From Davidsoniella eucalypti (lineage: Eukaryota > Ascomycota > Sordariomycetes > Microascales > Ceratocystidaceae), in NCBI GenBank assembly GCA_004009845.1, contig RMBW01000101.1, forward strand, positions 49,988 through 113,987: 64,000 bases of DNA, given 5' to 3'. Shown piece after piece: positions 10,339-20,349 of this stretch. A program made the translations under genes and the position numbers. Below the pieces are notes generated by a model that saw only the letters and a program-made list of their open reading frames with translations, was not told where the DNA came from and made no database searches. The first letter of the stretch is position 1, and each line of letters begins with the position of its first letter.

Positions 10339-13231
10339 TCAACTCATTCGTCCCGTTGGGCTTGTCGCCTGGCCTAACAGGGACTCTAAAGGTGGTCGGT
10401 GAATATCCAGACTGCGGCTAGGAGCACGGAGTAGTACGGGGGATCGCGGATTCGGAACATTTACACGTCCGCCACTAGAAACGATTCTGGGCACAATTTC
10501 ACCCGAATCGTCACTGTCTGACCCGCCACCACAGTCGTTGCAGGAACCGCAGATATGGCAAGTATCACTCCCGTCAGGGTTGAGCGATGTTGAGGTTGAA
10601 GTCGAAGCCGTAGCACCGGCAGTCGACGAGGAAACCGACGAAGCACTATATGTATGGTGGTGATGATAATGATGACAGTCTCGAAGATGGTCGTGATGAC
10701 AGAGTTTCCCGTTGTCGTAAGTCTCGAGTCGTGAAAAATAGTCGGCCAGTCCATCAACACTGGGCGTGCCAACTACAACATCGTACTGTGGCGGCATGGT
10801 GATTCCGTTTGCTTCTGTGATATCATCATCACAGGGAGGCGGTAGCAGGTCTAGATTGGTAGTGTTGATGGCTGGCCCATTCCAGGCGCGTGCATGATAC
10901 GTTGGGGCGCGGGCTATTTGATTGTTTCGTTGGCTCTGAAGCATCCGTTGGAGAGCTGGATGTTGCTGCTGTGAAGATGTTCTGTCGCTGGGATTCTCTA
11001 AATATATCTCGTCTCCAGTAACGGGTGCAACCTGTGTGGTTGCTGCGGTCTTCGATAACAACGCCGGGATAGTTGGCCCAAGACCGCGGCGACTACTGAG
11101 CACCGGGGCGTCAGGGCAACCACACATGCGCTGAGTTCTGGCGGCCTCCGTGGTTGTGTCGTCTACAGAAGAATACTGGGGTAGCGTCATGTCGTTATTA
11201 CGGCAATTTAATAGCATGATGGGAGACTCGATGGTGATTTCATATTGATTTTTGGGCGCGCCAGGCCGTGTTTCTTCGCGCTTAGCGACTCGTAAGACGA
11301 CCTGGAAATCGTAAATTGTCAGTGAGAGTTACAGTGGGTTATTAAGACGGTGAGGATCGTAGACTTACACGAACCCAGTGCTGCACAACGAATCGTGTCC
11401 AGCTAACTTCGGGGTGGATTCGAAGCTCTGGGCGGCGATGCATGGTTTGACAGGTTGGAATTTGCACATTGATGTCCAGCTCAGTTTCACCCCATAGTTC
11501 TTCGAGACCGAGATCGACGTCGCCGAGTATGTTAGCTGTGCGGTCGCGTGTTGCGGGAATATTGTACTGGTCCGGCAAAGTGCCTCGAGTTGAGGCCATG
11601 TCACGGTTAGCGGTGCGTGTAGTTGAGTCGGTCTCGCCACCGCTACGATATGCGGCCGAGGATCCGGGAAATCTCATCTTGTCGACCTCATGGCCGGCAG
11701 CCTTCTCAAAGATGAGGAAACGCCGGCGAGGATCCTTCCGACGCACTGGCACGCCAGTCCGTGGATCGATGTATTTGGAGATGTACTCGACTGATTCCGA
11801 AAGGTATACGCGGACCTTGAGCAGCTGAACGCGTTTGTCAAGCGGCTGCAACTTCAACGATAGAGGCATCTGGGCACCGATAGGAAAAGCGCGACCGGAG
11901 AGCACCATCTCATAGTGGAGCTGGTCTTCCCACGTCTTATTGATAGCCACAGGCTCAGTGAGCTCTGACGACATGACATCAGGGATGCGCGCGATATGGA
12001 CTTCACGGGATCCTGTGATATTGGGCTTAAATGGGCCGGGGCGCACGATCTCGGCGATAAGGTGCCAGTTAAGATAGCCCTCCTCGAGGTTTACTGTTTC
12101 GCAGTACCGGTAATCGACCGGTATTTCGAAGCTGTATTCATAAATCCCGGCAGGGAAACGGCGGTATTCTTTAGGTGTAGCCGCCGCCGAAGATGATGTA
12201 GTTGTTGAATCATTGTTGCTATCGGAGCGGCCTACACTACGTGAGCGGCCATGGGACATGAGGCTCAAGCGCTTGATTTCGCGGGTCGAGAAGCCGGAGC
12301 CGGAGCCGGAGCCACTCCTTGACAGCGTAGATGCCGAATCTGGATTCAACAAAGAGCTGCGGTGGCTGCGGCTGTGGCCGTGTTGGCGAAATGAAGACGA
12401 GGAATCCTCGGCAGCAACGGCGGCTGGCGTGAAAGTGCATGAAGTTCCGTACTCGGACTCCCAGGCATCAGAGATGATATCAAAGAATTTGAGTTCCTGA
12501 GATAACGAGTTCAATGGCTCGTAGTCACGACGACGGCCCTTTTGAGGAATACTGATACCGGGCCAGTCTATGCGGCCCTTGCCACGTAGGCGCAGGTTGA
12601 TCTCTTTGATTTTCACAGGCTTTGTCACCTGTAGACGTAGACTGCCATGTAGGAAAGCTGATCCAGGTTCGGATTGACGTCCACGACGGCGGCCATGGTG
12701 ATCGAACCCAGCTAAGAATAGACTTGGCTCAGCCAAGACGATGCTAACATACACGCCGCCCCCGGAGGCCACGGGTCGCAGGCTAGCGGCAGTCATTTCA
12801 GAACGGGCACGTTCCAGACGGGTAGGGTTAAGCGGCGAGGTGGTGCTATGTGACTTGAGCTTTGTTTCTACACGGCGCTGAATATTTCTAGTGAGCACAC
12901 GGCAGTTATTGGCCGACTGGCGAATGCGCTGGAAAGAGCGCTTGTTGACCTTGTGGCTACTTGAGTTGTGTTCACTACGTGGCGATAAGGTCAAAACTTC
13001 GGGGATGTTGTTAATGATAGGTACTATGACGTTTGGTTGGTAATATTCGTGGCCTAGTGGCAATTCAGATCTCGGTGCTGTGGTGTCGGCTAGTGGCGGC
13101 AGACTTTGCGATTGGGGTGGTCGGGCATGTGTTAAAGGCGGCTCTTGGGGGAACAAAGAAGTAGTCAGAGAAGGAGCGGTGGCGGCGGCGGCGGCTAGAT
13201 CGGCGGTTATATTGGTGGAGATTGCGGTCAT
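10339..13231 (-). CDS. Arrestin-related trafficking adaptor (ART), two exons
   Basis: Exons are 13231-11369 and 11301-10339, separated by a 67-bp intron (11302-11368) with donor GTAAGT, a branch-like CTGAC and acceptor CAG. Splicing is in phase 0 and restores the arrestin C-domain block 'VQHWVRVVLRVAKR' followed by 'YEITIESPIMLLNCR'. The product is about 941 residues. A Ser/Ala-rich N-terminus precedes the arrestin N-like part (near 12760-12500), a low-complexity Ser/Gly insert, and the C-like part ('GIYEYSFEIPVDYRYCETV', 'PLDKRVQLLKVRVYL'). The second exon has a PPxY motif ('PPQY', near 10795), the site by which fungal ARTs recruit the Rsp5-type ubiquitin ligase to membrane transporters. A His-rich run follows. 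Closest in type to Rod1/Rog3/CreD proteins, but I cannot assign the orthologue. Confidence 0.85.
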
Positions 13232-15999
13232 AAGATAGTGCGAGTGCTGGCAGCGTCCGGGTCAAGATCGGGCCAACGGGACACGAAGGACCAATTGCGC
13301 GGAGGCGGCAGATGAGTGTTAAGATATGTAATAAAGCAACGAGCCGGGGCCGTAGCTTTTAGTAAATTGAGGACCAGCCAGTTCCTATAAAAGCGGGAAT
13401 AAATAATAGATTAGTCCCGGAATCCGATCAACAGAAGGGGAGAGAGAACAAGAAAGAGGAAAATAAGGCGGGAAATGCAAGGTAAAGTAAAAAGAAATCA
13501 ACGGAGCCCACGGAAACAAAAGCAAAGCACCTGCTTTGCTGCTGATGAGGGCGGCAAATATGAAGGGTAAATGAGATTGTAGCTTTGACTCTTTCACTCT
13601 AGCAAACGAACTTGCAAGCAAGGAAATGGAAGAACAAAAAGCGATATTATATTGCAGGCCCATGACAAGTCAAGGCTTTCTTTCTTTGCCGGGCCGTGCG
13701 ATGATGTCACCCTGTCTGCGCAAGAGGCCAAGGAATAGGAAGTGGGCAAAATATCAAAGCAAAGAGCGAAAAGGTAAGGCAGGGCAGAGGCTAAGCTAAG
13801 TATAAGAGCCGCTTTTGAAGAAACACAGTCGACTAATTCCCTGTCAGGATTGTACGCGGGGTGTTTGGCCGAGAAGTTTGAGATCTGAGGGTTTGAGATC
13901 TAGGAGTTTGAGAGCCGAGATTCTCTGAGAGTTTGCAGGGCCTGAAATTGCTGGTCTGAGGGTTTTGCGACCAAAAAAGACAAACGGAGAATAAAAATGC
14001 ACTGATGTTGTGTTGCGTTTTGGGCTGATACAGAAACAAAGGCTAGGCAGCACAGCTACTTATAGAACAAAGCAAAGCCATAAAAAAAACAAAAGTATAT
14101 ATAAAGATTTAAACTCACCTGGGGCCAAGGCAACGTCGTGCCTTTGCTCCAGTTAACGAACGGCTGCGGCTGCGGCGGAAACGGAGGCGGAAACAGCGGA
14201 CTCGATGCGATGCGATGCGATTCGATCAATGCAATGCAAATTCGCTACTATAAGTTCCTGAGTCAAGATTGGTGGCAGGCTTCCCGAGTCAAGGGAATCA
14301 AATTAAGTCTACCGAGGAATCAACTCTGCGATTATTTGAACTCCAATTCCAGACGCTGCGAGTCTAGAAGGGCCGACGCTGTCTTCTGATGCACGTCCAC
14401 GCTAATTTGAGGGCGAATAAACGATCGATCTCTCTCTATTGATCGCCTTCTGAGGGCCGACTTGGCTGGCTGTATCGATGAACTGATTGGGTAGCGTTGG
14501 AGATTATCTCTTTGGTTTTGTTATCGAGGTCGGAAATTGTCTCTCTTTCCTCTCTGATTTTGCTACGGATAGAGATACAGACAATTCGTCTGTTGTCCTT
14601 TGTTATTGCTACTGTTAATGCTATTGTTCGCTGGGCATCACAGGCCTTGGCGGTCTTAGGTAATCAACCCAAACTCTAAAAGGCGCAAACAAATGAATAT
14701 GTAATAATAACCTTGATTCAATAAAATTAAGTCGATAGGCTTGAGTCAAAAAAACATGAATCAAAAACCTTGAATCGATAAACAAAACACCAAGAAAATG
14801 AATGATGAAAGAGGAAGAAAAATAATAAATAAAAACAACAAAGACAGCCCGTGTTGATGTCTATATTGTGTGCCCTGCTCCGGTGTCTCTCAACAGCGCA
14901 ATTACCACAGCAGCAGCGGCAGAATTTTAACGTTCCTGCCTCTTGTTGTTGTTTTTTTTGTGCAGTTACCTACGCGTGAGAGGGGAACCCGAAACAAATA
15001 AAAAAAGAACAGAAAAAAGAAGAGGTCAGCTGAATGGCTGGATGAAGCCGTACAAGGAAGGATCTGTAGTAACTAGCAGTTGCTATTATTGCATGCAAGG
15101 CGGTCTAGGAACAAAAGCTGGCCGCTACCATGTAGGGGAGCCGATGAGCCGGTGAAGCCTTTCGGTTTAGATAGAGAGGGCTGAATAATGAAACAAAATC
15201 CAAGCCAAGAGACCGAACAAAGAGAAAAGAAAGGAGGACAAGACGCGGTTCTTACAAGAAAAGCAACAACAACAAAAGACGACAGGAGAAACGATATATA
15301 GAGCAACTTAAGAAGTCGCCGCGCTGTCTCTCGTTAATCCTGGGCTTGTATATGTATGTCCTGGCCTAGTTTTCTACCCTAGTCAATCTTGATGTTCGGC
15401 ACATGTAAGACCGGGGCAGAATGACGTCAATAGTTATCCTTCTGAGTTCCTCTTTTTGGGCTTGGTTGAAGTGAACCAGAGGGGGCAGGTGTCAACAAGC
15501 GCCGTGGTCTATATTCTGATTTCCGGTCTGGATCTAATTCAAGAGTGTAAAGGGATATAAATATAGATGTCGATGATAACGAAACAAGGGCAAGGAAGAA
15601 GCTGGTCTGGTTCTGCGCTGGCAAGTTCAATAGTTGGACTCAAAACTGTTAAATATCCCCGAGATCTACAGCAAAATGCATCTGAATTTTGTACATATAT
15701 ATACATATTTCCTATCGGCTGAGCCGAGCTTCAACTTATATGTGTAGCAGGAGGCCGGTCTAGATCACCTCAATATACATGTACAACAGGCAAGACTTTG
15801 CCATCAACAGTCCCCTGAAGAACGTTGCGTCAGGGTGGCAGCGGCGAATCTATTAGGAGGATAAGGTTCCGAGGGCCCTTTAACATGAACTTACTCGTTG
15901 TGTTTTTTTTCAAGGAAAGCTAAAAAAAAAACTAAACTAGTTATCAGGACTGCCGGAACCTCTGGGATCCTTGTTCAATTTTTAACTTCCGGAAGTTTG
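13232..15999. other. Upstream region of the arrestin-like gene
   Basis: No convincing coding region. A GTGAGT donor on the minus strand near 14118 could start an intron in a long 5' leader. A short GATGC tandem (near 14200-14220) and several CT/GA-rich stretches are present. The small open frames here have no recognisable content. Confidence 0.45.
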
Positions 16000-16001
16000 T
16001 A

Positions 16002-16373
16002 ATTCAGCACCAGAAGTGGAGACTGTTCAGAAAGGTACTTAGCCCCATAAAGTATTATGTACTCCGTACTTATTTCTTCATGTCGACTCTCAAGCTTCCA
16101 GCTGGCAAAGTGCCATGTGTACTCTATTTCATAGATGCAGAAGGTGAACCTGATTTTGATATCTTCAACATAGATCATCAGAGGGCCATTGATGCGGTTG
16201 TGCACACAGCTAATGTTCTGGTCTCGAGAGCGGAAGACTTGGCTACATCTTTACATCTTTTCTTTGGGCGTTAAATGAAGAATAAGTAACTCGGACGTTT
16301 GCACTGTAGGGAGTACATGATATTTTATGAGCTAAGTACCTTTTCTGAACAGTCCGCTCTTCTGGTGCTGAAT
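16002..16373. mobile_element. 372-bp MITE with TA target duplication
   Basis: The ends are inverted repeats of about 60 bp. The left arm starts ATTCAGCACCAGAAG and includes 'gactgttcagaaaggtactta'-like sequence; the right arm is its complement and ends GGTGCTGAAT. TA dinucleotides flank both ends (16000-16001 and 16374-16375), as expected for a Tc1/mariner-type non-autonomous element. A 64-codon open frame inside (16080-16274) has no recognised domain and is probably fortuitous. Confidence 0.82.
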
Positions 16374-17106
16374 TACTTACTCTCTTGATTATCTTGTATA
16401 CAATCTTCTTTTCCAGTAAGCTAATTGATGAAGCGCCTAGACAAAGAGTAGATAGTTGTTAAGGCGTTAGCCGCGGGTCTTTTTGTTTTATTTAGTTGTA
16501 TACATATCATCTAGAGGCCCGATGAAGCCGTTTCTTGATTACTAAAGACAAATACCCCAAAAAAATATAAATGAAAAAAAAAGTATGTACAACCACATGG
16601 ATTTGTTAGGCCTTGACGGAATCTCGGTTACAGAGGAAAAAATAATATAACAGGATAAATCATGCCATAAAATCTTTAGATTGTGGATTGGATTTGTTCC
16701 CCGGCTTGTATGTACGGATATGTCTCAGCACCACCATAAATCTCATTACAAAAAATGAGACAGAAAAATGAAGAAAGGCTGCCCATTTCTATTTGTACCT
16801 ATACAGCTGGTTATACCTAGTGCCATTTTGATAGCTTAGTAATCACAAGCGCACATGGATTTAGCATATTGTGTGACTTTTCAGCAATTGGTTGAGTTGA
16901 GTTGAGTTGTATTTTTGGTTTGTAGCAAACCGCGTCTAATTTTTGACAGATGTCTACAGATGTCAATCAAAGTCAGTGTTGACTGATATGTCTCAGACGG
17001 TATACTTACATTTTAAGCTAGTTGTACCTGTGATTATGTCCTACATATGTACGACGCCTTATCACCTGTAAAACGCTACAAAGTTAAGACTAGGCTCGAG
17101 TCCACG
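16374..17106. other. Intergenic, no gene recognised
   Basis: AT-rich DNA with a short GAGTT microsatellite (near 16890-16910). No coding region, tRNA or clear mobile element seen. Confidence 0.5.
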
Positions 17107-17119
17107 TGATCAATATGGA

Positions 17120-17172
17120 TTTGATTTGATTATATTTAACATCTACCTAAATCACTAGGGTCATACGACGCA
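17120..17172 (-). mobile_element. 53-bp solo LINE 3' tail with 13-bp target duplication
   Basis: The minus-strand sequence equals the last part of the LINE 3' module, ending in ATCAA repeats. It is flanked by tgatcaatatgga (17107-17119) and tgatcaacatgga (17173-17185), a 12-of-13 duplication. This is the signature of target-primed insertion of a cDNA truncated after about 50 bases. Confidence 0.75.
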
Positions 17173-17237
17173 TGATCAACATGGAGAGTTACAAATAAGC
17201 AAATGGATACAAATAAGATAGAGTTAGAAATATACCC

Positions 17238-17291
17238 GTGCCCCGCTCTACAATATCATTACTGATATAATAATATTGTGGGGCGCGGCAC
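17238..17291. repeat. Imperfect hairpin
   Basis: gtgccccgctctacaatat (17238-17256) can pair with aatattgtggggcgcggcac (17272-17291) with a few mismatches, leaving a 15-base loop. It lies between the solo LINE tail and the ORF1 relic. Its function is unknown; it could be the end of a degraded element. Confidence 0.5.
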
Positions 17292-18350
17292 GAGTATATA
17301 GTAAACACTTGAGGTATCTGCGTGGGCTACTAGTGAGCTCGAGTCGGTCGCTCGACCCGCCGAGATGGCGGAAGCAACCTTTCGGGACTTCTGGGCCTCC
17401 TTGCGATGCTTCTTGCGGAGCTCTTGAAGTTTGGCTGCGTCTGGTGGGACAATCACGCCTTTCGAGCAAGTTGGTCTTGCTCGGCGGCACTTTACTGGCC
17501 TCATGTGGGCCGCCACAGTTGATGCAAATCTTCGGTGAGTTGCAATCACCAGTATGGGCCGCACGACGGCATTTAGCACACCGCTTAGCCTTGTGACAGA
17601 ACTGGGACCTGTGAAAGCCCCAGCATTTTACACACTGCTGGATGATTGGCTGTGGGTGAATTCGCCTTGAGAACGAACTCTGGCCAATCTGGAACCTGTT
17701 CACTTCTTTAGGGAAGAAGGTCATTTGCAGACCCAAGGTTCTTGTGGTTGTTCTTGGTCCATCGGACCTCAACCACCTCAACCGGCGCCACTCCAGTGTG
17801 CGCTTTCGCAATTTTAGTCGCCAGTTCGAGGGTGGCGGGGCCTCCTATACCTGTGGAAGCATCACAAAACCTTTCGGCGATGTGTACCACTCGGTACTCG
17901 AGTCGATCGGTTATCTCCTGGAAGGAGACTTGGAATTTCTTCTCGATAAGGCCCTTGTGGGTCCGGAGGCGGTCACCTGCCTCGGCCGACTTAGCCACCA
18001 CTGTGAAGCCGTGGTTCGCACAATGCGTCGTCGCAACGTAGTCCTTGAGACCAGTGAAGGCGCCATTGATGGCCCAGGCCATTATGACGCGGTCTGAGTC
18101 CCTCAACTAGTGGCCTGCCTTCATCCGGAAGGCGAAACGAGGGGGTTTTCCAGCTTAGCTGGAAGGGGGTGGGTGGCCTTGGGGCCGTTCTTGAGGTCAG
18201 CCTTGGGACCGCTCTTGGGGTTGGTCGTGGGGTAGCTGATCTTGGGATCAGCGGAGGGTTTGGAGGGCTTGCCTTGAAGTTCGGTTTGGCTGGGAGGGCC
18301 GGAGCAGGCTGGGCTGCCCGCTTAAGTTTACTGCCCTGTCCCGAGGGCAA
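17248..18350 (-). pseudogene. LINE ORF1 (gag-like) relic with CCHC knuckles
   Basis: Read on the minus strand, a Pro/Arg-rich N-terminal part (18350 to about 18110) is followed, in another frame, by a gag-like segment ('VIMAWAINGAFTGLKDYV', 18106-17720). In a third frame come three Cys/His knuckles ('CVKCWGFHRSQFC', 'CAKCRRAAHTGDC', 'CINCGGPHE'), and then a basic helix in yet another frame. At least three frameshifts are needed. ORF1 proteins of this type bind LINE RNA. No reverse transcriptase follows, so ORF2 has been lost. Confidence 0.75.
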
Positions 18351-18664
18351 TGTTTTGAACGAAGGAGTCCAGAGTGGTTAGGTGTCCTTCACGGACATTC
18401 TCGCGCATTGCGGCGAGGCGCGTAGACCTTTACGGCGGTCGTTGCGTCTTCCTCCCGATCGCGTCGAAGCTGACCGAGGGCGTCTGCGACTAGCGCCGGG
18501 GGTGGTGTTTGATCCAAATCTTTCCATCAAAATCGTCATCGGTGTTATTTTCTTCTATTTGCCGAAGTAAGCAAAAAAAAAAAAAAACTAGGGTTGTATG
18601 CTTAGGGGTCTGACTAGTTGCAGCTTCCATAAGGGGGGTAAAAAAAAGATATATACAACAACCC

Positions 18665-18713
18665 CGGTCAAATTTGCAGTCATTCTCGGTCAAGACGCAG
18701 CTGGGCTTTGATC
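18665..18713 (-). mobile_element. LINE 5' end segment, shared with 22866-22912
   Basis: About 47 bases are nearly identical at the two sites, and both end at 'ctgggctttgatc'. Here the segment lies upstream (minus strand) of the ORF1 relic, so it is probably the 5' untranslated start of that LINE. It begins directly at the Pol III terminator of the tRNA-Glu gene. Confidence 0.6.
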
Positions 18714-18718
18714 AAAAA
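18714..18718 (-). terminator. Pol III terminator of tRNA-Glu
   Basis: A run of five T on the minus strand, 30 bases after the 3' end of the tRNA gene. Confidence 0.6.
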
Positions 18719-18748
18719 GATATCCCGATGTATCGGGTTTATGAATCG

Positions 18749-18820
18749 CTCCGATACGGGGAGTCGAACCCCGGCCGCCTCGGTGAAAACGAGGAATCCT
18801 AACCGCTAGACCATATCGGA
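18749..18820 (-). tRNA. tRNA-Glu (anticodon UUC)
   Basis: The 72-base minus-strand sequence folds as a standard cloverleaf. The acceptor pairs TCCGATA with TATCGGA and G is the discriminator. The anticodon stem CCTCG/CGAGG holds the loop TTTTCAC with anticodon TTC, and the T arm reads GGGGTTCGACTCCCC. There is no intron. It is bracketed by LINE sequence: the 5' end of a LINE lies about 36 bases downstream, and a solo LINE tail was inserted 58-73 bases upstream. Confidence 0.96.
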
Positions 18821-18892
18821 ATTAAACAGATGATCGCTGATTGGATAATGAAAGGACTCTTGATAAAGCGTAGGTGTGTTTGCCGGAGTGTA

Positions 18893-18987
18893 CGTTAAAT
18901 ATCTGTCCGGTAACCAATCCGGCGTCGTATGATCTTAGTGATTTAGGTAGACGTTAAATATAATCAAATCAAATCAAATCAAATCAA
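18893..18987 (+). mobile_element. 95-bp solo LINE 3' module with 15-bp target duplication
   Basis: The module from 'cgttaaatatctgtccgg' to the ATCAA repeats is flanked by gtttgccggagtgta at 18878-18892 and 18988-19002. This perfect 15-base duplication marks an independent insertion. It lies upstream of the tRNA-Glu gene and reads away from it. Confidence 0.88.
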
Positions 18988-19002
18988 GTTTGCCGGAGTG
19001 TA

Positions 19003-19335
19003 AAGGAGGCACTGAGCGTGTAGAAGACTGGTTTAAAAACCAGCACAGATCTACGGTGGGACGGATCCTAACTGCCCGGACAGGTCATGGCGACTTTGCG
19101 GAGCACCATGACCGTTTCGAACATATGGATGCGGAAAGAAACTGCCGACTATGTTATCAACGGAAGGAACCCTTTCATACCTGGGCGTGCCCCAGAAATC
19201 AGAGACCACTCCGGACTAGCTTTGTTAGAAAGTTACTTCGGGAAGAGAGCTCCTGCAAGTATCTTGCTAGCCAGACAAGTGCAGCGGAGGGGATGACTGA
19301 GGAGGATCTGCTGTGGTTTTTGTTTTCATGTTTTA
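19003..19335 (+). mobile_element. LINE ORF2 C-terminal fragment with internal deletions
   Basis: This matches 59106-59800 of the LINE near tRNA-Val: 'GGTERVE', then 'STVGRILTARTGHGDFAE', then the Cys/His-rich 'CRLCYQRKEPFHTWACP'. About 270 bases of RNase H sequence are missing after 'GTERVE', about 70 near 19268, and about 50 near 19320. The 3' module is absent at its right end; instead a copy sits just to the left (18893-18987). Confidence 0.8.
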
Positions 19336-20136
19336 AAGATAGGTACTCAATGCTTTGACGAAAGTCGTATCAGGCACATGATTTATAAGGGTCGTTATAA
19401 CGGACTAGTTGTGCTATTAAGGTGTATAAAAGCTCCCCTGCTAGGTATAGATTAAGACGGCTTACCATAGAGCGCCTATTTCTTGACAGTGGATCACATA
19501 ATGGGCTCGACATCAATACTGCTATCAACATCGCATCCCTTCTCGGACATCATACTGTTGTCAAACTTCTCGTTCAGTTGATTTCATGAAATGATGACCT
19601 TCTATTGATTATACTAGAACCCTTCATAAGGTTTCACAAGATTTCACAAGGATGTTTGGTTCATCCTGTTCTGTTCCATTCTGTTCTACTGTATATCCTG
19701 TGATACCTGTCTTCCCGTCTGTCCTGTTATCTGGGGTTTCTCTCCTGTCTGCCTGAAACCCTTTAAATACTCGTTTCCTTCGATTTGATTTGATTATATT
19801 TAACGTTTCCTTCATTTTGTTGTTGTTCTATTTATGTAGTCATTAACAACATATTTTCTTTGTTCTGTGCAGTCTCTCTCACCCTAGTTCTCTCTCAATA
19901 TGGCCAACAACACGCTACGCAGTTACCTTAAGTATCTACTTAGCTCTATCTATCTCTATCTATTAGTTTGTTTATTTGTTGACGTTGAACTCTTCATCAA
20001 TCACGTGAGATTGTCTGCAACGATGACGTAATAAATTGCTGCACAACTTTCGTCCTACACTTCCACAAATACTACCAAATACTACTATTACTATACCCAA
20101 CGCCATAGACTTTCATCGCCATCGCCATCGCTCGCC
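19336..20136. other. Intergenic with one tiny LINE-tail insertion
   Basis: No gene is recognised. Contains the 22-bp insertion at 19782-19803 and CT-rich sequence ahead of the ATG at 20137. Confidence 0.5.
19782..19803 (-). mobile_element. 22-bp solo LINE tail with 10-bp target duplication
   Basis: Only the last 22 bases of the LINE 3' module (minus strand) are present, flanked by cgtttccttc at 19772-19781 and 19804-19813. The first two bases of the right duplication also match the LINE module, so the exact edge is ambiguous by two bases. Confidence 0.7.
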
Positions 20137-20340
20137 ATGGCACTGAATATGACACACGAATTACCAAACCCATCATCACTATTAACTCCTGCTACGTCTG
20201 TGTCCATATCGCCGAAAACTTCGAATTTGTCCATCCCGAAGATCAACACAGACCCAACCGTCAAATTCCGATACACCCGCGGCTTATTCAATGAACTTAA
20301 CAGAATTGCAGGTGATTTTCTCATTGTTACAGGTAAGATA
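20137..20340 (+). pseudogene. 5' remnant of an unknown gene cut off by a LINE
   Basis: An ATG after a Pol II-like leader opens a frame beginning 'MALNMTHELPNPSSLLTP' and running about 67 codons. LINE reverse-transcriptase sequence then takes over in a different frame (from about 20350). I recognise no domain. It could be the start of a real host gene whose 3' part was displaced, or a fortuitous frame. Confidence 0.35.
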
Positions 20341-20349
20341 ATTTATTTA

